From Cladosporium sp. IMV 00045 (lineage: Eukaryota; Ascomycota; Dothideomycetes; Cladosporiales; Cladosporiaceae): a stretch of DNA of 64,000 nt. Below, piece after piece: positions 20,776 through 31,250 of the stretch (positions are counted from its first letter, which is position 1; each line of letters begins with the position of its first letter). The stretch lies in assembly GCA_001931905.2 (NCBI GenBank), contig MSJI02000005.1, positions 1 to 64,000 of the forward strand. Direction: 5' to 3'. The position numbers were made by a program, and so were the translations under genes. The notes below the pieces were generated by a model. The model did no database searches and had not been told where the DNA came from. It saw nothing but the letters and a program-made list of their open reading frames with translations.

Positions 20776-21245
20776 CTAGAACACACGATTGTCAGACGTC
20801 AAGCCAGGCCATCAAGGCCATAAGGGTAGACATGCAATTTGGTAGCAGCTTCACAATTGGGTTTCGCTCTTGTCGTCGCTATAGCCATGCGCTCACTCTG
20901 AGAAATGCAACGTTGACAGGGGCTCAACTGAATGCCTTATGTGTACCTAGTCGAAGAAAACGAGCACAGAACCGTAACACGAGGAGTTGTGAACGATGGA
21001 TTGCAAACCTTGCCAGGCCGCAATTTGACCTCAAGACCAGTTTGGACCTGATTGAAGCTGACTATCGTACAGGAGGTCTCTGGCGTGGGACGGTTGGACA
21101 TCTAAGGCACAGACTGTGCTATATATCACGGCATTTTTCCCAGGTGCTCGAAACAAGTTGTGAAAGACACCCGCACTCTTTACAGTTCATACTACCCAAC
21201 TGCCTTCGATCATTATCCCGATTCCTTTCTCTCTTTCATTGCACC
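20776..21245. other. Deletion junction and shortened promoter (copy A)
   Basis: Only about 470 nt separate the truncated gene from the M35-like ATG, against 1,210 nt between the two start codons in copy B. The junction near 20,806-20,815 shows AGGCCA twice within a few bases, suggesting end joining with microhomology or a small filler. Confidence 0.7.
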
Positions 21246-22635
21246 ATGCGATCGCAAAAGGTATCCACCTTTGCCACATGGCTCGCCTTCATCGCTGTAC
21301 CTGTCGCAGCGGTACCTACATGGTGGGTTGACAAAAGCTGCGCAGCCTACTGGCCTGATGCTGAGGTACAAGGCGACGGCATGTCATCTGCCACCTTTGA
21401 TAAGCTCATGGCAGAGGTGGTTTCCTCGGTCAAGATGGGCTACAAACGCATGTCGTCACAGAAAAGCAAGGAATCTGCTGCTCATGAGATCTACGAAGCT
21501 CTGTTCAAGCACACGGCAGGCCAACCTCTTCCGCCGCCTGAAGATGGCTCGAACGAAGATGCGGAATATTGGGACGAGTTCATCAGTAAGCAACTGTAAA
21601 TGGCGTTTCCTTAATCATGACATTCCTAACGATCGCATAGACAAAATCTGGGGCCAAGAGTCGAACTCAATGCAGCAATGGCAGAAAGCAGACGTCCGTA
21701 ATGGGCGCCCGAGTTCCGACCTGCGCATTTACTGCGATAACGACGAGCGTTTCCATGAGATGGACCCGAAAGATGAGCCCAAGGGTCTGCCAACGAGCAA
21801 GGAACGCCACCAAGATGAGAAGTACTACGTTGACAGCATCAACAAGATCAAAGTCAAGGGTCTTCCGGCCTGTCATGGAAACGCAGTGCGAACAGACGGT
21901 TATGTAGCAATGGCTGCGACCTCTGGTGGCAAGAGCGGAGTTCTATACAGAGAAGCTCCTTTCGAGTCCTTCAGCCGAGTCTCGGTAACCGTAAGTTATA
22001 TACACGATTCGGGAAGCATACTGCTGTTAGGCCGAGAGCTAACCAACCACATGAGATTTGCGATCACTTACTGAAAAGAAGAACCGCCACGATCTCATGA
22101 GCAGTTTACCTGAAGGATATGGCTTTCCACCTCGAAAGGCCGAGCCGCATATCGACCAGCTTCGGGTGTTCACCAGCATGACGATGCTTCACGAGATGCA
22201 TCACCACTCGTTCTACAAAAGTGAGTTAAAACCATTAGTGCCTGATCTGCGAGCCGCTAATTGACACACTATTCTCTCCAGAGTCCGATCATGCATACGA
22301 TTGGAAGCCATCCGTCGCCCTTGTGAAGGAGAAAGCGGTCAACAACGCCGACAGTATGTCTTCTTGCAATTTTGCCTCCCGTTACTGGAAGTTTTGCTGA
22401 CAGAACAACAACAGGCTACTCCATGTTCGGCGTTGCGATGCGAGGTCTTGATCAAGGATTCAAGGTTGACGTGAAGACCGGCAACTGGAAGAAGAGCATT
22501 GGGAGCATCCCAAAGACGGGAATCACGAAACGCGGAAACGCCGGCAAGGCGAAGGTGGCGCCTCGTCTCGCGTGCAGAGACAGCGGCATCGCTGGCACCG
22601 ATGATAGGATGTGCAGTGGTTTACTGCTTAGTTGA
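21246..22635 (+). pseudogene. Frameshifted M35-like secreted metallopeptidase (copy A)
   Basis: Same five-exon structure as the intact gene at 47786-49187: 21246-21585, 21641-21990, 22056-22220, 22282-22353 and 22415-22635, with all splice sites preserved. Exon 3 is 165 nt instead of 166: a run reading CTGAAAAGAAG replaces CTGAAGAAGAAG. The shift creates TGA at 22098-22100, so the product would end at about residue 244, before the HExxH zinc site. The last codons are also altered by a second 1-nt difference. The lesion lies in an A-rich run, so a base-calling error should be considered, but the neighbouring gene is also broken. Confidence 0.72.
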
Positions 22636-23249
22636 TATAATCCCATCGAGCAAGTAGGAATAGTTGTTTGGGGGAACGCGAGTTTAGACATGTGCGAATT
22701 TAGTATCAAGGTGTTCAGCAATCGAACAAAGTCCTCAGAATCGATGAAACAGGATCAGCCAAGAGTTGAATGCATATACATAGTCAAGAAACACTGTGCT
22801 ACTGTGAAGGTTGCGAAAAGAGATATAGCGTGGCATCGCGCACAGACCTCAGTCCCGGGTCCCCCAAGAGCTGTCCGGGGTTAGAGTCTGTGCGTTTTCT
22901 CAGGAAGCGTTAGTGAACGTTGCACGACGTCCAACTGACACCAAAAAGACGAAAACAGCACTCGGTTTGGAGGGAATATTATGATCTGTCATCTCAAAAT
23001 ATTCCACAGTACGAGTCTGGTCAGGCATACCTCGGACCACGGTTGACCACCCACCCCAACCTTGAGGGAACATTCAACTTTCATACAGTTCTCATACGGT
23101 CAAATGCTCGAAGCAAATGGTATCAAGACACGAGAATTAACCCATTTTAAGATGCTGGACAACCGCTAGTCACACAGAGTATAAAGCAAAAATCAAACAG
23201 CCTGCTCGCCAAACGCCACGAATATGCGCTATTTTCCATCAACCCCCCA
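22636..23249. other. Convergent 3' region with a copy-A-only segment
   Basis: About 285 bp (about 22,795-23,080) has no counterpart in copy B. It contains a strong imperfect hairpin at 22839-22894: a perfect 9-bp outer stem CGCACAGAC/GTCTGTGCG with a GC-rich inner stem. No frame is supported. Confidence 0.55.
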
Positions 23250-26200
23250 CTACCATCCTCTCCTCTTACCCCTCTCCTCAGCACCCTTCTCCTTCATCCT
23301 AGCCTTCTTAGCATCAAACTTCTTCTTCTTGTCCTTGGCCCACTTCTCCGGCTCACTGACAGCCTCAATGCGTCTCTTCCTCCTACGCTCATCACGTTTC
23401 TCCATCGCAGCCTTCTTCTCTTTGCTCATCTCGGAAACGAAAGCCTCGGAGCCGAGCTTTTTCTGCAGAACATCGAGAGTTTCACGCGCGAGGTTAGACA
23501 GAGCGACGTACGCTTCGCCGGGCGGCTGGACAATCGAGGGGTCTGTCAGGCTGTATAGCGGGCGGATGAGCGTGGCGATGTTGGGGAGTGGTGCGGAGAG
23601 GTGGTTGAGCAGGGCAGTCTGGCACTGCAGCGCTGCCGTGCGAGTGAAGACTGGTGTGTTCTCACGGCGCACGACGGCAGACAGACGGGAGAGCAGGTAG
23701 CCGATGGCTGTGGTGTCCTGGCCGCTTTCTTTGTCTACCTCTTCGATCTCGTCTTCTTCGGCGTCCTCGTCTTCCGAGCGCCCTTTCCATTGCATACCAT
23801 TCGCAGAGAAGGCGCGACCAAGGAAAACCAGATTGCGTACGGTGTGAGTGACGGCTTCGCTGCCTTCCGTCTTGCTGTAACGCAATACGCGCAAATTGAC
23901 AGCACAGGCGGACCTGAGCTCTTCGGTGCCAAGTTCCAGTCCGCCAGAGGCACGAAGAGGCAGAGTTGCCAGACCACGTTCGGTCTTTGATGTAGTGCTG
24001 GCAGCGTCGTTGAAGAGCATTCCCTGCAGCTTGGCAGCAATCTCTTGGGCATCCACAACAGGCACAGTGGATCGCTTCTGAACGCTTGACCACAGACCCG
24101 AGTGTTTCTTGGCGAAGGCACGTTCTGGGTGAACCTCACAAATGGCAGTAAAGAGATCAAGGGCGGAGATGAGAAACTGGCGCTCTCCCACGGACTCGAC
24201 GTCAATCTCAGTCGCAAGAATCGTGTCAAGCTCATCGAGAAGTCCATTGACAATTTTGTCGGTGGGCTTGCTGGATCGCACAAACAGGGCCCAGCACTGG
24301 AGCGCTGCCTTTCTGATTGCGATCTTCTTGTCGGCGCTGGACCACTTCTTCACAGTATCTTTCAGCGTCTTTTCGCGCTCCTCATCAGCGGTCTCGAACA
24401 CTTTGCCGATGAGCACACCGGCCATATCCCTGCAAGACTTGTCGGTATCGGAACTAAGTCTGGGAATGAGCCCGACGAAGAAAGTCAACAGCAAAGGTTG
24501 AATGGTCTCCTCACCTACTTTGCCGAGCAGGGTATGCAGAACTTCCATCACACTGTGGCGACCAGCGACATGCTCATAATCCAAGTTCTTGACCAAGAAG
24601 CTCGTCGTCTTGGTCCAGCGATCCTTTCCTTGCGGATAATCCAGCACAAACTGGACGTAAGCGCTGCGAGCGCTTTGGCGAACAGATGCGTCAGGGTTAG
24701 TGATCATCATTCGAGCGACCTCGTCCATCACTTCGTAGACTTCGGTGATGACAATCTTGCGTCCGACCACGGCGCGAAGGAAGCGGAAGAGGATGCCCTG
24801 CCTGTCTGGCTCGTCGAGATCCTGCTTGAGCGTCTTGAGCAGGACTGCAATGTCGTTTTCTTTGACCTTGACAGATCGCTTCTCGCGTAGAATGGCAGTA
24901 ACAAGATCAAGACCAGCTTTGGCGGAATCGGTCGTGCTGTTGGGCGACGCTTTGATCATGGCGACTGCTTCCTTGAGGTAGACGGGAGCGTTTGCCTCAA
25001 TCGCAGGTAAAGGCACGCGAATAATAGTCGTGACTAGTTTAGCAGCTGCCACCTTAACTTCTTCTTGTCCGCCGACAATCGCATCGCCGACAATCGGAAG
25101 GTAGCCAGACATGTTGGCGGGAGTTTGCAGATCCTCGTGGCGGCGAACGACCTTTCGGACGAGGTTCAGCGCGAAACTCGACAGCTTGAACAAATACGAA
25201 GTGGTTGCGCCCTTGCGGTTGGCCTTGTGCTCCGACGCGATGAGGTACCTGCTGACCCTGTAATCTTCCTCTGCGGATTGAGCTGCTGGCGCTGCTTCCT
25301 GGGCGTACACTTGTCGGACCATTTCATGACAGAAGATCAGCATGTCTCTCGAGTCGGAAGACGGATTCTGGTCGACACCCTTCCTCACTCGCACAAGCAA
25401 GTCATCGATCTTTTTGACCATCTTGGAATCCAGTCTCTCAGAAAGCATGGATCGAATGGGCAACATGAGCTGGCCGAGGTGAGGAATGGAGGCAGAGCGG
25501 GCAAGGATCTCAGTGGTGTCGTAACTCTTGCTGCTCTTGATCTCCTTCATGCTTGTCGTGTACTCTTCTGCCTCCTTCTCTTGGCCAGTAACGCCAAAGA
25601 TGTCATCCATGACGACTGCCATCATATCAGGCAGACAGTAGTCAAGATCACCTGGCTTGAATTGGTCGGCGTTCGTGACAAGCAGGTAATGAACCGTGAA
25701 AGACAAGACGTGCAGTTGGTAGCCACGCTGAAGCGCACTGCGAAGTTCCTTGAGCATGAAGTTCAAATAAGTCGGACCAACAAGTCGTAGGATGGTCGAG
25801 AAGGTGCGGCGTGTCTGTTCTCGCGCTTCCAGGTCACGACTCTTGAGGATGTGCGAGATATCAGTGAGGGTCGGCGCAAGCCTGTTGACGAACTCATTTT
25901 CAGGAAGGAGGCGGAGAAGCTTGGCGATCGACACGGCCACAGTAACACGCCGGTCGACTGTTGACTCGTCCTTGCGATGCAGGTATTCTGACAGGGGAGG
26001 CAGGAATTCGTCCATGATGACTCGCTGCCTGTTCACGCGAGAAGCTTCCTGCTCATCCATAGCCATCGAAGTCTCTTGCAGATTATTCATCCTCGCGGTC
26101 AGACCGTCGACCAAGGCGCTAATTAGTCGTAGTACCACTTTCTCTTGGTCTGGGTTCTTTTTCAGCTGGCCGAAATAGCGCTTCATGACCGATCGATAGT

Positions 26201-29200
26201 CCGACCATTTCAAGTTCTTCGCAAGAGAGCCAATCGCAATGACAGTTTGGTCTGACAACGTGCGAGCTGCATCTCCCTCAGCTTGGTCAAAAATAAATTG
26301 CTCCAACAGAGGAAGGAAGATACGGCTGACATTCTGTGACTTCAACTTGGGCTCCTCGATCAAGCGGCGCAGGGCTCGCAGGCGGCGATGTTGCTGGATG
26401 TTGAGAATGTTGGTGAAGAAAGATGCCTCTTCATCGCCATCGACACACAGGCCTGCCATGTCCGTGACTTCGCTCCACTCAGTGCAGTTCTCTACGAGGC
26501 GACCAAGTAAGCGGAGATACTCAGCACGCACCAGCTCAGAAGGCTCCTTCACTCCACGCTGAATAGCTGGGAACAGGTCGCTCTTGATCAAGTCAAGATT
26601 TCCACTTTTGCCGGAAGCGATGATAAGGAGCTCGAGCGCACGAGCAGCGCTAGATCGGTTCACTGTGTCGTCTTCGTCGCGGATGAAAAGCATGCAGTTG
26701 TGCATCAGGGGTAGCCATTGCTCATTGGTAAACTTTTCCGCGTTCTCGTAGATCCTAGTGAAACCAGCCTCCTTGCGATCATGATCGGGTTCATTCAGCC
26801 TGGTCGAGTCAAGAGCATTGATCTCCTCGCAAATATCGGCGCTTTCTGAAAGGGCTTCATCTCCCTTGCAAAGCTTGACGAGGGCAGTGGAGAACAGCGT
26901 ACGACTTTCCAGATCACGCAAACGAGAGAACAACCCGGAGATAGATTCATAGACCGTTTTGGGAGGCGCTGTCTGACCCATGGTGTCCAGCAAGGGCATC
27001 ATTGTACGGACCAAGCCAGCCTTGACGGAGGGATGCACGAAGTTGCCAGGTTGACGCAAGAGGTTGGCGCAAACCTGGATGATTTCTTCTGCTTGAGTTG
27101 GATCGGTGATGCGACCAGCAAGCTTGGTAGTGCTCTTGACGCAGACAGACAAGAGGTCGCTAGCGGGTTGCTGTAGACTCAAGATGCTGGAGATGCTTGC
27201 AACAAACGCCGAGACATAAGGCTGGAAAGCAGTCGTGATCGCAGTATTGAGAACGAGGTTGTCGAGGATGTCTCGTAGGATGAAGATCTTCACATCTTTC
27301 TGTGCGCCAGCATGTCCTAACAGTTCCGCGACCGCAGAGAGGATACGCTTGTCTTCGAAAAGATGTTTGGAGTAAGTGGCGGACTTGCTCCATGCCGCGA
27401 AAATCCGGAGCATCGACGAAACGCCTTGCAAGTTCTCCGGCACAAAGTTGTTGAGGCGTGGCGAGATCAAATCGGTCACCGTAATCTTGCCTTGTGCGGA
27501 TAGGTCGAGATCTTCGGTATCGACAAAGATCTTGACAAGACACTGCAAACCAGTCTGGCGGATGGTCCTGAGCAAGGAGGCATTTTCAACTTCGCTCTTC
27601 TCCGCAGTATCTAGCTTTTGTGTTGCGTGGACCGTACACAAGAGCGCCGTGTCCGCCAACTTCACCGCATACGGCTCCAACCCAGAACCCAGAGTCTCGA
27701 GCATGTCGTTGATCATATTGATCATACCGACCTGCTGGCGAAGTGGCATTGTGAGATTTCCGGAAGAGACCGCTCCATCCTCGTTCTTGGTCTTCGCAAC
27801 AGCGATGTCAATGAAATCTGCCAGGACCTCAGTTTCGAATCGTGAAAGGGCAATGAAGATAGCCTTGCGGCGAGCGTTTTGGTTGTCCTTTGCACCGCCG
27901 ACCGCTCTTCCGTACAGCAGTCTGAGCAGCACAGGCATGACAGCAGCGTGATCCGCCGGTTTCAGCGCATCGTCGCCTTCGCCTTGCAGAAAGACTGAAA
28001 GCTCCTCGCGGAATCTCGCATCGTCCAAGAAGTTCGTTAGGCGCTCTTGGTAACGTCTCAGGGCGGGCTCTTTCCAAGCCAAAATCGCTTGAAGTGCCGA
28101 TCTTTGAATCTCTACATCACCATTGGCGCACAAATTCAGCAGTGCTTCGTGGACCTCTGAAGCTTTGTACAAAACTCGAGGGTTGTTGAATTTGGCCACG
28201 ACCGCAAGCATTGCTTTCTGATCTTTCCGTACCCATCGCTCGCTGTCCGAAGATTGCTGTTCCTCTTCGCCGGATCCAGCCCATTGGAGAAGAATGGGGA
28301 TAAGCAAGCGAGATCTCTTCTCTGCAAGATGGGGGCTTCGGTCCAAGACCTTCAGAGCCTGTGTCCTCGTAGTTTCGGTGTTGGCCGTAAGGCGGGTATG
28401 TTCGATTCGGAACGATGCCTCGGGTTGAGGATAGCCACCATACGGCTCTTCGAACACTTGCTTGGCCATCGCATCGATTTTGGCACGATTTGAACACTCA
28501 AAATCGGATGAAATATGGGCTGCCTCCGATTCAAGGCTTATGGGTTGACATTGGAAGCTCTTCTCGTTGTGATCTTTGAGTCCCTCCAACCAAGATTGAG
28601 TGATCGCGACGATCGCCTCTTCACCCACAAAATCCTGACACATGACTGACAGGCCTTCAATGGCATCTGACCATGCTTGAGAAAGTCTCACGTGAAGGAG
28701 ACCAAAGCAAAAAGTGGGCATCGCTTTCTTCATGACGTTGTCAGAACCGATGTTCTTGTACGCTGCGGACAGCCGACGAATGTTCATCGATACACTCCTG
28801 CTGGTCTCAATGTTCAGAGGCGTTGATTCGATCAGGATGGCAATACTGAGTGTTTCCGGAACTTCCTGGCCTTTACGTCTGTAGACTGCTTCCAGAATGT
28901 CCAGGCAGTCTGATCGAAGCTGGTGAGATGGCAAGGCCAGAGATTGAACAAGTGTGTCCACAAGCGGATCGATGTGCGTGTCCGAGAAATCAAGGTCTTC
29001 TTTACTCTTGACCAGTTTTAACATGCTTGACCAAAACGGAACGAGACCAAAGGCGTGAGCGCTGGAGGCGCAAAGCGAGGGCCATAGTTGAGCTAAAGGT
29101 GAAGAGCCATTGACCGCAGCTGATAAAGCATTGCCCAAGCTGAAATCAATCAAAGACGAGTTCTCTGTTTCCTTGGATCCCTTGAGGCCAAGTTCCAGTA

Positions 29201-30818
29201 TGCGGCCGAGACATTCTTGCAGGCGCTCCTGAGTGCAGGCCTCCAACTTGAAAAGTCTGATCGTTTGCAAAACTAGGTTCGCGGAAGTAATATGTGTAGT
29301 GTCAGTTGCCGTTTTCGATGACTGCAGAGACTCCAATTGATCCAGCATGTACTTCTGCATGTCTTTGGGGCATTGCATCTGTGACTCGGAGCCAGATGTA
29401 ACCAAACGAGGTAGTTGTTGTAGTAGTGCTGTCGGATCAATTCTCCAGTGAGTGAGTATGAATTTTTGCAGATGTGGGAGGAGGAACTGCTGGTATCTCT
29501 CGTCTCCAAGTCTCGAAAACAAGTCGCAAAAAGGGAGGAAATGCGGTATCCATTCAGGCTGTCGCGTGAGATCCAGAAGACCCAGCGCGGGCAGAATAGC
29601 TTCCACTGTCGCAGACTGCATAACGACTGCTAATGCGGATAGGACGTGGGATTTCGTTTGAGCAGTGAATAGAGGTTCCTTCGTTCCTGCCTTGACCAGC
29701 ACTGTCAAGATCTTGACAAGCCCCGCCCATTCCTGAATACGTGCGGCCTTCCTCACAGATACGATGGTAAAGATCGTTTGGCTTGCAAAGGAAGTAACAG
29801 GGTCGCTCACTTCGCCGTCGGTGACTTGCAGCTCGTCTACGATGGCTTTCGCAGCAGGCTGAAATGTCTCTGGTGTGGTGTAATGGATAATACTGGTGAG
29901 TGTGCCGCTGACAATGGCCATGCTTGTGCGACTGGGAGACTTCCGCACATTTCTCAACAAGCTTTTGATCACTGCAACGCCGCTGGTGTGAATGCCGTGT
30001 TGAATGCCCTTGACAGCCTCGGTCAGCAAGGTCATCACACCTTGCCTGTGCAGATCTGCTGATCGAACAGACTCCGATGCATTGCAATCCTCCAGAATGT
30101 GGCTCAAGATTCGGTCCAAAGGCTCCTGATCCCTGTCGTACACGGTAGCTGCTTTCCTGACCAAGAAGCTCATAGACTCCGCAGCAAAGCGAACGATGAA
30201 AGGCTTTTGCGCTTCTTTACCCATGTAGACAGCCATGAGGTCGTACACAGGGCGCAGATCCGGTGTGAGAAGACGCGACAGATACTTGAAAAGCCAAGCT
30301 AAACAAGTGAAGCTCCATTCGACGACCGCAGGGTCGGGGTGCTTCGCCGCGACGCTGGCTACCGTGCTCACTGCTTGCGCGAAGTGCTTCTCAAACCGGG
30401 TATCCAGATCATGTGCAAAGCGCGACAGCAAGTTGAGGAGAGCCTCCATCGCGAGACCATCCGCCTTTGCAATATATTCCACCAGAAGTTCCATGATCTT
30501 TTGTTCATTGTATAGTACCGTGGGCAGGTTGTCGCACAACGGCGCGGCTTCCTTCGCAAACGAGGTAAAAGTCTCTGAGAGGTTGAGATCCCGCCATTCT
30601 GCTAGGGATCTTCCAAAGTATGTGTCGGTGCTGTTCTCGAGGGCGTCGGAGTCGATCTGGTTCCTCTTTCGTCTGATGGGATCGATTCGAAGGTTGGCGA
30701 TGCGCTGGGAAAACGACTCGTATCGGTGGTTTCGTGTGGTGGTGGTGGTTCGTTTGGTGTCCTTTTTCGGCTTCACCACCGCGGTGGGTTTTGCCACCTT
30801 TCCCTTTGATATGGCCAT
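23250..30818 (-). CDS. UTP20: Utp20, U3 snoRNP / small-subunit processome component (copy A)
   Basis: Very large HEAT-like repeat protein of the nucleolar 90S pre-ribosome, needed for 18S rRNA maturation. It is an uninterrupted 2,522-residue frame, close to the length of yeast Utp20 (about 2,490). The basic N-terminus (KKDTKRTTTTTRNHRYESF) leads into the family region RIANLRIDP and SFTCLAWLFKYLSRLL. Helical repeats continue through the DRIM/Utp20 core in the middle. The C-terminus is an acidic patch followed by a lysine/arginine-rich tail (KKKKFDAKKARMKEKG), as expected for a nucleolar protein. The start is ATG 30818. It is transcribed divergently from the CWF19-like gene. The copy at 49534-57102 has the same length. 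Confidence 0.93.
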   Translation of the reverse strand: MAISKGKVAKPTAVVKPKKDTKRTTTTTRNHRYESFSQRIANLRIDPIRRKRNQIDSDALENSTDTYFGRSLAEWRDLNLSETFTSFAKEAAPLCDNLPTVLYNEQKIMELLVEYIAKADGLAMEALLNLLSRFAHDLDTRFEKHFAQAVSTVASVAAKHPDPAVVEWSFTCLAWLFKYLSRLLTPDLRPVYDLMAVYMGKEAQKPFIVRFAAESMSFLVRKAATVYDRDQEPLDRILSHILEDCNASESVRSADLHRQGVMTLLTEAVKGIQHGIHTSGVAVIKSLLRNVRKSPSRTSMAIVSGTLTSIIHYTTPETFQPAAKAIVDELQVTDGEVSDPVTSFASQTIFTIVSVRKAARIQEWAGLVKILTVLVKAGTKEPLFTAQTKSHVLSALAVVMQSATVEAILPALGLLDLTRQPEWIPHFLPFCDLFSRLGDERYQQFLLPHLQKFILTHWRIDPTALLQQLPRLVTSGSESQMQCPKDMQKYMLDQLESLQSSKTATDTTHITSANLVLQTIRLFKLEACTQERLQECLGRILELGLKGSKETENSSLIDFSLGNALSAAVNGSSPLAQLWPSLCASSAHAFGLVPFWSSMLKLVKSKEDLDFSDTHIDPLVDTLVQSLALPSHQLRSDCLDILEAVYRRKGQEVPETLSIAILIESTPLNIETSRSVSMNIRRLSAAYKNIGSDNVMKKAMPTFCFGLLHVRLSQAWSDAIEGLSVMCQDFVGEEAIVAITQSWLEGLKDHNEKSFQCQPISLESEAAHISSDFECSNRAKIDAMAKQVFEEPYGGYPQPEASFRIEHTRLTANTETTRTQALKVLDRSPHLAEKRSRLLIPILLQWAGSGEEEQQSSDSERWVRKDQKAMLAVVAKFNNPRVLYKASEVHEALLNLCANGDVEIQRSALQAILAWKEPALRRYQERLTNFLDDARFREELSVFLQGEGDDALKPADHAAVMPVLLRLLYGRAVGGAKDNQNARRKAIFIALSRFETEVLADFIDIAVAKTKNEDGAVSSGNLTMPLRQQVGMINMINDMLETLGSGLEPYAVKLADTALLCTVHATQKLDTAEKSEVENASLLRTIRQTGLQCLVKIFVDTEDLDLSAQGKITVTDLISPRLNNFVPENLQGVSSMLRIFAAWSKSATYSKHLFEDKRILSAVAELLGHAGAQKDVKIFILRDILDNLVLNTAITTAFQPYVSAFVASISSILSLQQPASDLLSVCVKSTTKLAGRITDPTQAEEIIQVCANLLRQPGNFVHPSVKAGLVRTMMPLLDTMGQTAPPKTVYESISGLFSRLRDLESRTLFSTALVKLCKGDEALSESADICEEINALDSTRLNEPDHDRKEAGFTRIYENAEKFTNEQWLPLMHNCMLFIRDEDDTVNRSSAARALELLIIASGKSGNLDLIKSDLFPAIQRGVKEPSELVRAEYLRLLGRLVENCTEWSEVTDMAGLCVDGDEEASFFTNILNIQQHRRLRALRRLIEEPKLKSQNVSRIFLPLLEQFIFDQAEGDAARTLSDQTVIAIGSLAKNLKWSDYRSVMKRYFGQLKKNPDQEKVVLRLISALVDGLTARMNNLQETSMAMDEQEASRVNRQRVIMDEFLPPLSEYLHRKDESTVDRRVTVAVSIAKLLRLLPENEFVNRLAPTLTDISHILKSRDLEAREQTRRTFSTILRLVGPTYLNFMLKELRSALQRGYQLHVLSFTVHYLLVTNADQFKPGDLDYCLPDMMAVVMDDIFGVTGQEKEAEEYTTSMKEIKSSKSYDTTEILARSASIPHLGQLMLPIRSMLSERLDSKMVKKIDDLLVRVRKGVDQNPSSDSRDMLIFCHEMVRQVYAQEAAPAAQSAEEDYRVSRYLIASEHKANRKGATTSYLFKLSSFALNLVRKVVRRHEDLQTPANMSGYLPIVGDAIVGGQEEVKVAAAKLVTTIIRVPLPAIEANAPVYLKEAVAMIKASPNSTTDSAKAGLDLVTAILREKRSVKVKENDIAVLLKTLKQDLDEPDRQGILFRFLRAVVGRKIVITEVYEVMDEVARMMITNPDASVRQSARSAYVQFVLDYPQGKDRWTKTTSFLVKNLDYEHVAGRHSVMEVLHTLLGKVGEETIQPLLLTFFVGLIPRLSSDTDKSCRDMAGVLIGKVFETADEEREKTLKDTVKKWSSADKKIAIRKAALQCWALFVRSSKPTDKIVNGLLDELDTILATEIDVESVGERQFLISALDLFTAICEVHPERAFAKKHSGLWSSVQKRSTVPVVDAQEIAAKLQGMLFNDAASTTSKTERGLATLPLRASGGLELGTEELRSACAVNLRVLRYSKTEGSEAVTHTVRNLVFLGRAFSANGMQWKGRSEDEDAEEDEIEEVDKESGQDTTAIGYLLSRLSAVVRRENTPVFTRTAALQCQTALLNHLSAPLPNIATLIRPLYSLTDPSIVQPPGEAYVALSNLARETLDVLQKKLGSEAFVSEMSKEKKAAMEKRDERRRKRRIEAVSEPEKWAKDKKKKFDAKKARMKEKGAEERGKRRGW

Positions 30819-31250
30819 CTTTACATCCTCTGTCTAGCAGAATGTCAACCAGAGAGAGTTGCGAATTGAAGGTAAGTACCTGTAGCCAAAGAAAAAGTTC
30901 CTAACGGGTCTGCTTTGCGTGAGAGCGTGTCCGTGCTTCGTCTGGGGATGGAGCGGCCCGACGCCACCTTGCAGCCGAGCCGCCGCCAAAAGAAGAAGAT
31001 CCGAGTTCGAGTTCACTTCTTGTGAGCGACATATATGTTTACATCTGATACTGCACGTGGTGAGGATCCAACAATTCAGTCGGTTTGCTTGGGACGTCAG
31101 TTCTGAATTCGATTCTGCATCACGTGGCTGCTTGCACCCCGTTTCTATATAAAGCATTTAGTTTCGACTGATCGCAACGACCAACTCCTCTTCCCTTACA
31201 CTCAAAAACGGTCTTGTGGTCATTTGCGGCCAATACTAATCTCCGCGACG
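30819..31250. promoter_or_regulatory. Bidirectional promoter UTP20 / CWF19-like (copy A)
   Basis: 432 nt between two start codons. A conserved block beginning AGCCAAAGAAAAAGTTCC near 30,886 is kept almost unchanged in copy B (near 57,168), while the CWF19-proximal half diverges. This makes the block a candidate shared control element. Confidence 0.5.

Noticed and set aside
23224..30837. Many plus- and minus-strand frames of 60-260 codons inside Utp20 (also in copy B)
   Set aside because: They are shadows of a conserved 7.6-kb gene; their predicted residues change freely between copies while the Utp20 frame does not.
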